A DNA stretch of 15,250 bases from Legionellales bacterium UBA4722. GTDB lineage: Bacteria; Pseudomonadota; Gammaproteobacteria; DSM-16500. Location of the stretch: positions 18,568-33,817 of the forward strand of contig DHJK01000090.1 of NCBI GenBank assembly GCA_002404295.1, in the 5' to 3' direction. The notes below the pieces were generated by a model that had not been told where the DNA came from, did not search any database, and was given only the letters and a program-made list of their open reading frames with translations. Below, in pieces: positions 1 to 10,700 of the stretch (position 1 is its first letter; each line of letters starts with the position of its first letter). The position numbers and the translations under genes were made by a program.

Positions 1-15
1 GTGGGAGATCATTTG

Positions 16-2859
16 ATGACAACGTTATCGGTTATTGTGTATGGCAACGGGGATTTATTTTATCAATATTTTAATGCGATTGCAGCATTGTGCGGCACAA
101 CAAATTTTAAACGATTACTGCATATCTCCATTTTTTTAGGCGGCGTGACTGTTCTATTTAGTTATATTATGAAGCGTGATTTGATGGTCATGCTGCACTG
201 GTTTGGATTGTTTTATATTGCGATTTACATTTTATTTTTGCCGCAGGCAACAGTCATGGTTATTGATCGTGTCAATAATGATAAAAATTATGCTATAGAT
301 AAAGTGCCATTGGGTCTTGCAATTCTCGCAAGTTATACGAGTTCGATTGGGGATATCTTGACAAAAGACATTGAATCACTTTTTTCGATGCCAGATTATA
401 TGCCTTATAATAAAACAGGTATGGTATTTGCATCGAAATTGGTGATTCAAGCCTCGCAATTTGAAGTGACTGATGCGAACTTCGATCAAAATTTAAGAGA
501 GTTTGTTCATCAATGTGTTTTCTATGATTTACTTTTAAATAAATATTCAATGGATGAATTGACGTCATCCAATAACATTTGGACACTAGTCACAACCAAG
601 GCGTCTCCTGCCCGTGCATTTGTTTATAACGGTGTGGTGACAACCTGCAAAACAGGGGCGACCAGTTTAAGTTTGGATTGGAAGACACTGGTTACTTCTG
701 CCTTAGGGCAGTACGGATCGCGATTGTATCCGCATCTGGAACAAGCGGCCGCAAAAGAACAATTAGGAAAAGACTTGCCCATCAGTTATAGCTATTTAAC
801 GCATCTCTCAGCAACGGCATCCGATATCATGACCCAAAATATCATGGCTAATGCCATTCAACGCGGCATTGTGAGTATGAATGCTACATTAAACGCGCAA
901 GCGGCCTTAGAATCGTATGCTTATACGCGTGCCACAGAGCAAAAGAGGCTGACGAACAAGACACTCGGTGACATGGCGGCCTATTGGTTGCCTTTAATGA
1001 AGAATGCCTTTGAGGCGATCATGTATGGTTGCTTTATTTTTATTGTTCTATTGTCTGTTTTTCCATTCGGTGGTGCGATTGTTAAAAAATATATTTGCAC
1101 CTTGGTGTGGCTTCAAATGTGGGCACCCCTTTATGCGATCATTAATTTGATTGTGTGTTTTTATGCGCAAAACAATAGCGTGGCAGCTGCTACTGTAGGT
1201 GGTGCTTTATCACTGAAAGCCATGTCAGGGCTTTTACAAATTAACTCAGACATTGCAGGACTTGCAGGCTATCTAACCTTAAGCGTGCCATTTTTATCGT
1301 ATGGATTGGTGACAGGGATGGCGGGCACCTTTACCCAACTTGCCCAATTTGTAGGAGGAGTGACGCAATCAGCAGGCGGTGCAGGTGCATCAGAGGCACT
1401 CACCGGTAACATGAGTTTAGGTAATACCAGTTTAAATAATTCAAATGCGTTTAATACATCGTCTAATCATTTAGATAACAGCGGACGCATCTCATCAGGA
1501 CTTCTATCGATGCAGACCCAAGGCGGCTCACAGCTGACCAAAATGCAAGACGGCTCTGTAGTGATGGACATGAAAAATGCCATTTCAAGTTTGGGAACTT
1601 CCATCTCATTTGCTGAAACAGAGCGTGCGACTTATTCATCGATTGCAGAGCGTGCGGTCAGTGCTGGACAAAATGCCAATCACACCTATGGCGAATCATT
1701 GAGTTCTGCAGTGAGGCATGCCAATCAGCTGAGTGAATCGATTGGTAACGCCAAGAACTCGGCTGAAGGGTGGAGCACGGGGCTGAATGCTGATGTGGCC
1801 ACTGCATTCCATGATAACCAAGCGATTATTGAAGATTATGCAAAGCGACATGGGGTGTCGAATGCGGTTTCCGCCAATGTACTCGCGAATGCCTATGTGG
1901 ATGGCAAAGTATCGCTCTCTACCGGTTTTGATACGGGTTCAACCCTTGAAGGTCGAGCGGTTTCACTTGCAACCGGTTTTAAAGGAGTCTCAGCCACGAT
2001 GTCAGGTTCAAAAGGCCTGTCAAGCACGGCAGGGCATACTAGTTCAGTCAATGATTCGCATGATTATTCTGATGCAAACAGTTATGTGGCAAATAGCGGC
2101 TATTCAAAAAATATCAGCGTGATAGAACGTGCAGCACACGATCATAGCTTAAGGATGAGTAACGAGACCGGTAATCGTCTCGCCCATGATATGAGTGCTT
2201 CATTCGATCAAGCCAAATCCGCACGAGAGGACAAGCAAAGCAGCTTTAGCATGGCAGAGAGTGCACGCCAACATGCGAGCTTCGCGGAAGACCATGCCGA
2301 TAACGTTAATTTCAATGCAAGTCAAAAGTATAAAGAATGGCTCATGAGCCAGCCGAATGAAAATAAAACAGGGAAGCTGAGTTACGATGAGATTGAGAAA
2401 ATACAACAAGACCCGCACCGCTCCGCTCGATACACCTCTCAATTTATGGAACAGTATAAACAGGGAATCGAATCTCAGTACCAATCCCTGAATCATGCAC
2501 ACCACTTAAGTTCGACACCCTCCGAAATAAAGCATCAGTATGAAGCCTATGACCGTCAAATTGATTATGAAGAAAAAAAAGACGTGTTGAAATCAGAGAG
2601 TGATCTAGATCAGACCAAAGTCACGCAACAGGCAGTGTCATCTGGCCTCCATCAAAACCATATGATTGATGAACGCATTCAAGGCAACGCAGAGCATCAA
2701 ATTGCAACCTATCAATCAACCATCAAGGAAAGGGAAGTATCCGTCCATCAGAAGGGCCGTGAAGAGATAGATCAAGTGCATGCAGAGGGTATGAAGCAAC
2801 GACACGGTGGATTGAAGGACGATTTAATCACGGGTGTCGATACCCATAATAAATACTAA
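16..2859 (+). CDS. traG: TraG, F-type conjugation mating-pair formation/stabilisation membrane protein
   Basis: TraG is an inner-membrane component of F-type type IV secretion. Its N-terminal part is needed for pilus assembly; its long C-terminal part acts in mating-pair stabilisation and, in F, in entry exclusion. The start is taken at the ATG at 16 because the next residues (MTTLSVIVYGNGDLF, then NAIAALCGT) line up with the F TraG N-terminus as I recall it, and a GGGAG Shine-Dalgarno sits at 3-7. The frame is open to base 1, so an upstream GTG start is not excluded. The protein has 947 residues (F TraG 938). Membrane segments are visible near residues 34-52, 56-83, 335-357, 366-390 and 425-450. 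After about 455 it is hydrophilic, rich in Ser, Asn, Gln, His and Ala, and probably partly coiled. The traD ribosome site begins 7 bases after the stop, so the genes are co-transcribed; no traS or traT lies between. Family assignment is firm; roles are known from F. Confidence 0.93.
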   Translation: MTTLSVIVYGNGDLFYQYFNAIAALCGTTNFKRLLHISIFLGGVTVLFSYIMKRDLMVMLHWFGLFYIAIYILFLPQATVMVIDRVNNDKNYAIDKVPLGLAILASYTSSIGDILTKDIESLFSMPDYMPYNKTGMVFASKLVIQASQFEVTDANFDQNLREFVHQCVFYDLLLNKYSMDELTSSNNIWTLVTTKASPARAFVYNGVVTTCKTGATSLSLDWKTLVTSALGQYGSRLYPHLEQAAAKEQLGKDLPISYSYLTHLSATASDIMTQNIMANAIQRGIVSMNATLNAQAALESYAYTRATEQKRLTNKTLGDMAAYWLPLMKNAFEAIMYGCFIFIVLLSVFPFGGAIVKKYICTLVWLQMWAPLYAIINLIVCFYAQNNSVAAATVGGALSLKAMSGLLQINSDIAGLAGYLTLSVPFLSYGLVTGMAGTFTQLAQFVGGVTQSAGGAGASEALTGNMSLGNTSLNNSNAFNTSSNHLDNSGRISSGLLSMQTQGGSQLTKMQDGSVVMDMKNAISSLGTSISFAETERATYSSIAERAVSAGQNANHTYGESLSSAVRHANQLSESIGNAKNSAEGWSTGLNADVATAFHDNQAIIEDYAKRHGVSNAVSANVLANAYVDGKVSLSTGFDTGSTLEGRAVSLATGFKGVSATMSGSKGLSSTAGHTSSVNDSHDYSDANSYVANSGYSKNISVIERAAHDHSLRMSNETGNRLAHDMSASFDQAKSAREDKQSSFSMAESARQHASFAEDHADNVNFNASQKYKEWLMSQPNENKTGKLSYDEIEKIQQDPHRSARYTSQFMEQYKQGIESQYQSLNHAHHLSSTPSEIKHQYEAYDRQIDYEEKKDVLKSESDLDQTKVTQQAVSSGLHQNHMIDERIQGNAEHQIATYQSTIKEREVSVHQKGREEIDQVHAEGMKQRHGGLKDDLITGVDTHNKY

Positions 2860-2879
2860 TTTTTTAAAGGAGTGTGTTG

Positions 2880-4760
2880 ATGCAGATTAAGACGTCCGAT
2901 GTTAAAAATTTCACGCGCGGTGGCCAAATCACATTGCACAATATTCGGATGTTTATCCAGATATCCAATAAAGTTATTTTAGTGGGCGCGATGGTGTTCA
3001 TGCTGGTGACAGGTACCACGGTGATGATGCTCACAACCGATTACGAACGCTATGTGATGGGTGAATATCTGTGGTCTGAAGTGTTACCCGTCTTTAATAG
3101 TGATGCGAAGACGCCTTTTATGGAACCGAATGGAACGGTTGTGACGGTGCGTTATGCAGATATTGCACGTGCACCACTGATCACCGATGTGTTGCATCGA
3201 GTCAGCGTTAAACTGATTGAGGCCGTATTGGCAGGGCTATGTTCCATTCTAATCACATTTTTTGGCGTCTCCCGCTGGCTTAAAAATCGTGGCGTGTCTC
3301 AAACAGAGAATACAATATTAAAAGGCGATACGTTGTCATCTAAAGAAATGGTTTCCTCCATAATAAGAAAAAAAAACATGGAATCAGATTTAATATTAGG
3401 TGGATTGCCTTTGATTAAAGGCAAAGAGACTTCTCATATTTTAATACATGGCACCATTGGTTCAGGTAAGTCGACTGCGATTAAGGAATTATTAGATCAA
3501 ATTCGACTTCGGGGCGATCGCGCTATTATATATGATAAAAGCTGTAATTTTTTAGAAGAATACTATAGACAACATCATGATGTGTTATTAAATCCTATGG
3601 ACACACGTGGTGAATCGTGGGATTTATGGGCTGAATGCCGTGACTCAGCTGATTTTGACAGTTTAGCGGCAGCACAAATTCCTATGCCGCTTTCCACCTC
3701 AGATCCTTTTTGGGTTAATGCGGCGCGCACTATTTTTGCAGCTGCGGCATTTCACATGCGAAAAGACGCTGATCGATCTGTTATGAAATTATTACGCCAT
3801 TTATTAACCGCCGATCTTGAATTGCTTCAAAATTACTTGAAAGGAACAGAGGCTGAAACATTGGTTTCTGAAAAAACTGAAAAAACAGCCATCTCTATTA
3901 AATCGGTGCTGGCGACTTATTTAAAAAGTATGAAATACATCAAGGAAGACATAAACCCATTTTCAATAAGACAGTGGATTCAAAATGAAGAAGGGCACAA
4001 TTGGTTATTTGTCACATCATTGGGGGACAGACACGAAACATTAAAGCCGTTGATCACAGCGTGGCTTGACATCGCTGTCAATGCATTGATGAGTTTACCA
4101 CCCAATGAAGACAGGCGCATTTGGCTGATACTGGATGAGTTGGCCAGCCTTCATCAATTGCCTTATTTAACCGCAACATTGTCTGAAGGTCGGAAGTTTG
4201 GCTGCTGTACCGTTGTAGGAATTCAAAATATTGCTCAATTATCGCAATTATATGGACGTGACGGTGCTGATGTTATTTCATCCCTACTCAATACACGTCT
4301 CATGTTTCGTCAACCAGACCCACACATTGCAAAATGGTCAGCTGAAAATTTTGGTGAGACCATTGCAGATGAAGTCAATGAAGGCATCTCCTACGGTGCT
4401 AATACGATGCGTGATGGTATTTCAATTAGTCATGCCGAAACACGTAAAGCAGTCTTCAGTGCTTCTGAAATCATGTCGCTAGATGATTTTCATGCTTATA
4501 TAAGACTACCAGGTTCCTTTCCCATCACATCGATTAATTTTCCTTTAAAAAAGCGTGATAAACGCAATGCCGGATTTGTATTGCGGCATTTTGATATCAA
4601 TGGCATGAAAGCAGCAGATCAACTCATAGAAGACCATGTAAAACCGGGTGCAAATTATCCCGGTTTAAAAGAAAAGCAAGAAACTAAAACGCAAAATAAA
4701 ATAAACACTAAAAAAATCAAAAAATTAAATCAAATTGATTATCAATCATTCGACCTTTAG
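2880..4760 (+). CDS. traD: TraD, type IV coupling protein ATPase
   Basis: This is the coupling ATPase that docks the relaxosome on the secretion channel and energises DNA passage; it sits in the inner membrane with its ATPase domain in the cytoplasm. Two N-terminal membrane segments (about residues 31-52 and 112-132) flank a periplasmic loop, as in F TraD. Walker A is GTIGSGKS at 191-198 and Walker B is LILDE with D419-E420. The conserved block DPFWVNAARTIF and the SLGDRHETLKPL stretch also fit the VirD4/TraD family. The start is the ATG at 2880: the AAGGAG at 2867-2872 is 7 bases upstream, whereas in-frame GTG 2874 and TTG 2877 lie almost on top of that site. At 626 residues it is shorter than F TraD (717), ending in a Lys-rich tail and DYQSFDL. 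It lies between traG and traI, 11 bases before the traI start. An A9 run at 3368-3376 forms an in-frame A AAA AAC heptamer. Confidence 0.95.
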   Translation: MQIKTSDVKNFTRGGQITLHNIRMFIQISNKVILVGAMVFMLVTGTTVMMLTTDYERYVMGEYLWSEVLPVFNSDAKTPFMEPNGTVVTVRYADIARAPLITDVLHRVSVKLIEAVLAGLCSILITFFGVSRWLKNRGVSQTENTILKGDTLSSKEMVSSIIRKKNMESDLILGGLPLIKGKETSHILIHGTIGSGKSTAIKELLDQIRLRGDRAIIYDKSCNFLEEYYRQHHDVLLNPMDTRGESWDLWAECRDSADFDSLAAAQIPMPLSTSDPFWVNAARTIFAAAAFHMRKDADRSVMKLLRHLLTADLELLQNYLKGTEAETLVSEKTEKTAISIKSVLATYLKSMKYIKEDINPFSIRQWIQNEEGHNWLFVTSLGDRHETLKPLITAWLDIAVNALMSLPPNEDRRIWLILDELASLHQLPYLTATLSEGRKFGCCTVVGIQNIAQLSQLYGRDGADVISSLLNTRLMFRQPDPHIAKWSAENFGETIADEVNEGISYGANTMRDGISISHAETRKAVFSASEIMSLDDFHAYIRLPGSFPITSINFPLKKRDKRNAGFVLRHFDINGMKAADQLIEDHVKPGANYPGLKEKQETKTQNKINTKKIKKLNQIDYQSFDL

Positions 4761-4771
4761 AGGGGATCTCG

Positions 4772-7700
4772 GTGCTATCTATTAATCCAGTCAAAAGTGT
4801 GAGTCATGCCAAACAGTATTTTATGGGCGAGCAGAACTATTACAGTGCGGATGGCACCGACAAAAGCATGTGGTGGGGGAAAGGTGCTGAGTCATTGAAT
4901 TTGGCGGGTGAGGTTAAAAAAAATGAATTTGAAAATCTATTAAAAGGTGCATTACCGGATGGGCAGCAGCTTGGAGTAGTAGTAGATAATAAAGTTAAAC
5001 ACCGTCCAGGGTTTGATTTGACGTTCAGTGTTCCTAAATCGGTCTCGATTTTAGCACTCAGGTCAGATGATTCATCGATCTATGATTCGATTATTCAAGC
5101 GACACTCAAAGCCGTTGAAAAGACATTGGGTCTGGTTGAGCAATCCTGTGCGCAGGCGCGCATCACACAAGATGGCAATACGACTTATGTGAATACAAAA
5201 AATCTGGTTGCCGCATTGCATTGCCATGAATTATCCCGTGAGGATGAGGCAAGTCTCCATGTGCATGCGGTCGTGATGAATATGACGCAGCGCTCTGATG
5301 GGGCATGGCGTTCACTGGCATCCAAGTCAGGTTATTATGGTAAGAATGCGACAACAGAAATTAACGGGTTTTTTGAGCGTGTGGGGCATCAAAAAAAACA
5401 ATTAGGTGCTATTTTTAGAGGGGAGTTGGCCTATGAGCTTAAAGAGAAAGGATTTCCTATTGTTATTACCAATCAAAAACAAGGCTATTTTGAGATTGAG
5501 GGTATTTCACAAGCGTTCATGGATGCCCATTCTACACGGTCGCAGCAAAAAAATGCGTATCTAGCAGAGCATGGATTGAAGGGAGGCAATGCATCGGCTG
5601 TTGCCATTAAGCAGACACGCCGTGCTAAAAGTAAAAAAAGTAAAGAGGTTCTCAATCAGGAATGGGCCACTAAAGAGAAAGCAAAAGACGTTGATGCTAG
5701 AGAAGAGCTGAATGCTGTCCTGCACACTATTAAAACGGGTGAGAGCCACCGTATCGTATCGCAGTCACACCCCGCATCAAAGGATCAGGCGAAATTAGCC
5801 GTGAGTTATGCGATTGATTTACTGTCTGAGACCCAAATAAAAATAAAGCCCATTCAACTCATTAATGCCGCCATGAAAACGACATTAGGCCAACAGGTTA
5901 ATATTGAATCGATTGTGACGGCCATAGATGAGATGCGTCATGCAGGTATGCTTGTTCCACTTGAGCGAAACAAGAGTGAAATGACCTACACGACCCAAGC
6001 ACTTTTAAAATCAGAACAAGCCATTCTGAAAGCCACATCGGAAAAAGTGCTTGAAAAGGATAAAATGGCACCTCTTATCACGAAGTCTTTTTTAGAAAAT
6101 AAGGAGGGGTTAACAGACGAACAATTAAATGCGATACAGATGATTTTCAACAGTGATCATCGTATCACGGCTTTAGAGGGTAAGAGCAATACAGGTAAAT
6201 CCACGTTGATTAAGCCCATGGTGGAGTTAGCTAAAAAGCAGGGCTACGACTCTATTATTTTAACACCCACAACAGTGGGTTCTCTGGCATTAAAAGAGGA
6301 GATTCAAAAAGCACCGACGCGTATTCAGCATTTTTTTAACCAATTATTAGACCGCAATCAATATACCTCCGTCTCAGGGTTTATTCATGCAGAGATGAGA
6401 CACATTAACGCGGATACAGAGCATTATGTCAAACGGATGATATTTGTGGACAATGCCCAATTGTTATCACTGAAACAAATGCATGATTTAATCCAAGTGA
6501 GCGAAAAAACAAATGCCCGTTTAGTACCACTCTTTGATAAGCGAGCCATACTGTCATGGCAATCAGGCAATCCATTACAGCTGATGCAAGATGATGGCAT
6601 GAAAACAGCCACATTGAGTCAGTGCATCAAGGAATCACGAAATCACACGATTCAAGAGGCTGTCAAAGACACGCTGGATGGCAATATTCAAGCCGCCTTT
6701 CAAAAGATTGATAACAGAATGGTTGAAGTGGAAGACAAGGCGCTACGCAATAAAACAATAGCCTCACTCTATATTCGATCCGTTTATGAAAATCAAAAAA
6801 GCACTCAAGTCATCATGACATCCCGCGCTCAGTGTGATGATGTGAATGATGCGATACACCGTGCGCTAAAGCAAGAGCAGCACATCGGTGGAGAAAGCAG
6901 ATACCTGCCTCTGCTCATTCCAAAATCCATGAAGACAGCTGAATATCGCCTCGCGGAACACTACAAAGTGGGTCAATGGGTTCGTTTCAATGCAACCTAT
7001 CGTTCTTTGAATGTGGAGCGAGGCGACTATCTTAAAATTTGCAGCATCGATAAAAAATCGAATAGTGTGATGCTTGAAAATATGACCCAGGACGTTGTGC
7101 AATGGAACCCGCTTAAATTGGCAGGCTCTTCTCTTAAAGTGGAAGTCTTTGATGAAAAAATACGTGAAATGGTGAAAGGCGAGACGCTGATATGGGGTCG
7201 TAATAATAAAAATTATGGTCTATCCAGCGGTGAACAATTAAAAATAATTTCCACCTCTCCGAGTACATGGATGCTGGAGCGTGAAAATAAGAAAAAAGTT
7301 TCCATCGATGTGAGGCAGCTCGAAAATCGTCATTTTGATTATGGCTATGCCCTCACACCGAACCGTGCCCTGTTTAAAAAAGCGGATACAGTCATTGCCT
7401 ACCAGAATGCACATTCCAGACAAAGTCATCAGCGTTTATTTTACAAAGTCCTAAGTAACGCAACAACGGATGCTTGGATTGTGACAGAAAAAAGAGAAGC
7501 TTTATTAAACACCCTGAGACTATGCACGGGTGATAAAGTCACAGTCATTGATACGTTATTGAAAGAAGATAAGCCATTAATCGCAGTTGCAACGACACAG
7601 AAAGTGCATATAGCCAACCTTGAAAAGTCTGTATCACACATTATTTCAAAACTGATCGCAAGCGAAATCCCACAGGATAAAACACCTGACATGCTTTCAA

Positions 7701-10700
7701 AAGAGGCAGTGCGTTTTGCGCTATCACACTTAGGCGAGCGTGAGGCTGCTTTTACCCATCGAGAGATCATGGATGTGGCAATCAAGCAGGTGTTAGGCGA
7801 TGCTAATTCAGATCACATTTTAAAGGCCGTGATCCTGGCTGAAAAAGAGGGAACACTTGTCAAAGGGGCTTATGCATCCAGTGGTACACGCTGGACGACA
7901 CGTGCTGCCATTGAATTGGAGCGTGAAATTATCCATCTTGCAAAGTGCGATCAAGGCAAATTACCCGCACTCGTTGAATCAAGCCAAGTGGATCAATACT
8001 TAACGACACTGTCTTTAAAAAAAGATCATCAAAACGCAATCATCGAGTGGATGAAAACACCGGATAGAATTGTGATGGTGCAAGGCAATGCCGGAACGGG
8101 GAAAACGACCTTACTGCAACGTGTTGAGCCGCTCCTAACATCGGTACCACTTTTAGATCGCGCAGGTTATACCTTATTATGCCTTGCCCCCACACACAAT
8201 GTGGTCGATGAATTAAAATCACGGGGACTTCAAGCTCAAACACTAGATAGTTTTATTGCGAAATATCATGCTGAACGCATACAACAGAGTACTCAAAAAC
8301 ACGATAACAAATTAATCATCGCCGTTGATGAAAACTCAATGGTATCTAACAAAAAAGAACGTGACTTTTTAGCCATCACCCATGAAATAGGCGCAAGAGC
8401 AGTTTTAATCGGTGATCAAAGACAATATACATCCATTGACTCAGGAAATCCGCATACCTTACTGCAATCAATTGGTCTTAAAACAATCCATCTGACCGAT
8501 ATTGTGAGGCAGAAAAATCCAGTTTTGATTAAAGGCGTTGATGAAATTTACAAAAAAGAGTTTAAAAAAGCCTTTGAGACACTTAAAGAGCATATGGTTG
8601 AGTGGGGTCAGACAAGTATCGGTGGTCTTAAAGGGTTGGATAATGCGAATGATCGACTTGATAAAATGGGGCAAGATTATTTGTCACTGAGTCAATCGGA
8701 GAGGGCAAGTACAGGTGTCATGACATTGGGTAATGAGCAACGTATTTATTTGAACAGTGTCATACGAGAGGGTTTAAAGCAAGAAGGTGCACTCACAGGC
8801 ACGGCTTTTGATGGACGTATTTTAGTTTCAAGTAATATGACTAAAACCCAGCAAAGCCAGATCAGCTATTTTAATCGCGATGATATTATTCGGTTTGGCT
8901 TTAACGACCCGCATTTGGGTGTGAGGAAAGGGGATTACCTTTCAGTTGTTGAAATTCACAAAAAAGAAAATCTGATTCGATTAAGCAGGCAGGATGGCGG
9001 GGAAGTCATTTGGCGACCACAGGAGCTTGATAAAAAAGCATACAGTGGGATCGAGGTCTATCGTGCTGAAAGACGAGAGATTATGAAAGGTGATCTACTA
9101 CGCTGGACGCGCAGTGATAAAACCATTGGGTTGGTCAATCCTAATATGGCACGGGTTGAATCCATCACGGACGCCATTGCATTGTTGCAACCCGTGAAAA
9201 TGAATGAGATGGCTTTAATTTCTGATGGCAAAACATTTGAAGTCCAGCTGCATGACCCTAAGTATCAGCATTGGGATTATGCCCATGTGATGACAAGTTA
9301 CGGTGCGCAGGGCAGGGGCTTTAAAAATGTGATGTGCAATATGGAAAGTTATAGTCGCAGCTTGACTAATCAGGCGGCGTTTTTAATCGCAGTGACCCGC
9401 TCTATTGATAACTTAACAATCTATACAGATAACAGACAAGCGTTGCTGTCCAAGATCCTGCTCACGACCGGTACGAAGTCCAGCGCTCTTGACACAATCG
9501 GTGAGGTGGATTTAAAGAAAGAATCAAAACGTACGTTTAAGTATTCAAATCGCAATGACCTGACCTCACGGCAGGGCATGATAGAACAAACAAAAGAAAC
9601 AAACGAAAAAAATGCACAACATGCAAAAAAAGCAAGCGTTTCTAAAAATCATCACACACAAGCCGTGTATTTAGATGCTAATCGAATCATTTCAGCGCTT
9701 CACCTGCAAGCTGAATCTATTGTGACGTCACTCTTAGGCGAACCTAAATTGCGCAGTGGTACAAACTATCAATACAGCTACAGCGAACAGTTTGGTGGTG
9801 AGGATGGAAAGCGCGAAGGTGGCAGTTTATCGATTGCCATTCAAGGTGACAAACAAGGGTTATGGACGTGTTTTAAAACAGGTGAAAAAGGCAATCTCAT
9901 CGGCCTGATCCAGAAAAAATACAACATGGATTTTAAACAAAGTCTGGAGTATGCCGCAACATTAGTAGGGTTGACTGATGCCACTGTACCCTTATCACAG
10001 GCTGTCACTTCTTTCAAAAAAAGTGAGCCCGTTGATAAAAGTAATCCCAAAAACTGGTCTGAAAATGAGAAGCACCGTGTCTCCATTGCCCGAAAACTTA
10101 GCCGAGAAAGCGTGCCCATTCAAGGCACCTTGGGTGAAAAATACTTGAGAGAGCATAGAGGCATTGTTGGCGCGCTCCCCTCCGATATACGATTTCACCC
10201 AGCAGTTTCGGCAGGTAAAGACATGCCAACGTACCCCGCAGTATTGGCGCTAGCCCGCAATGAAAATGGCCAAGTCCAGCGGGTTCAAGCGACCTATTTA
10301 GATGAAGCAACTGCTTGCAAAGCGGATTTAAAAATCAAAAAAAGAACCTACGCACTGGCACCTGGCTCATCCGTCAACCTATCACGGAACATCAAAAATA
10401 GGCAGGTCACCTATCTTACAGAAGGCGTTGAAACAGGATTAAGCATTCAACAATCGATTGATAATGGCAATGTAGAAGTGGTGCTAGGCCAGTCAAACTT
10501 CAAGCATCCTTGTTTAAAAAATATGGCAAAACATGTTGTGCTTTGTCTCGATAATGACGGCACAAATGTTAACCCAGCTCAAGAAAAAATGGTACATCAG
10601 GCGGCATTATCACTGATCAATCAAGGCAAAACTGTGTGGATTGCAAAGCCTGGAGAGCACGGGCAAGACTATAATGATCTCTTGAAAACACAGGGAACCA

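Noticed and set aside
1787..2122. 111-codon + frame inside traG
   Set aside because: Met-rich out-of-frame translation of the repetitive TraG C-terminal region; no independent support.
3300..4100. More AT-rich base use in the middle of traD as a sign of recombination
   Set aside because: Seen only by eye, domains continue without a break, and composition was not calculated; too weak to report.
5390..5401. A8 run followed by C in traI as a frameshift site
   Set aside because: The codons are CAA AAA AAA CAA, so A AAA AAC is not in the phase needed for -1 tandem slippage.
7441..7785. 114-codon minus frame inside traI
   Set aside because: It is antisense to a region of traI with clear helicase-family continuity and has no promoter or ribosome site of note.
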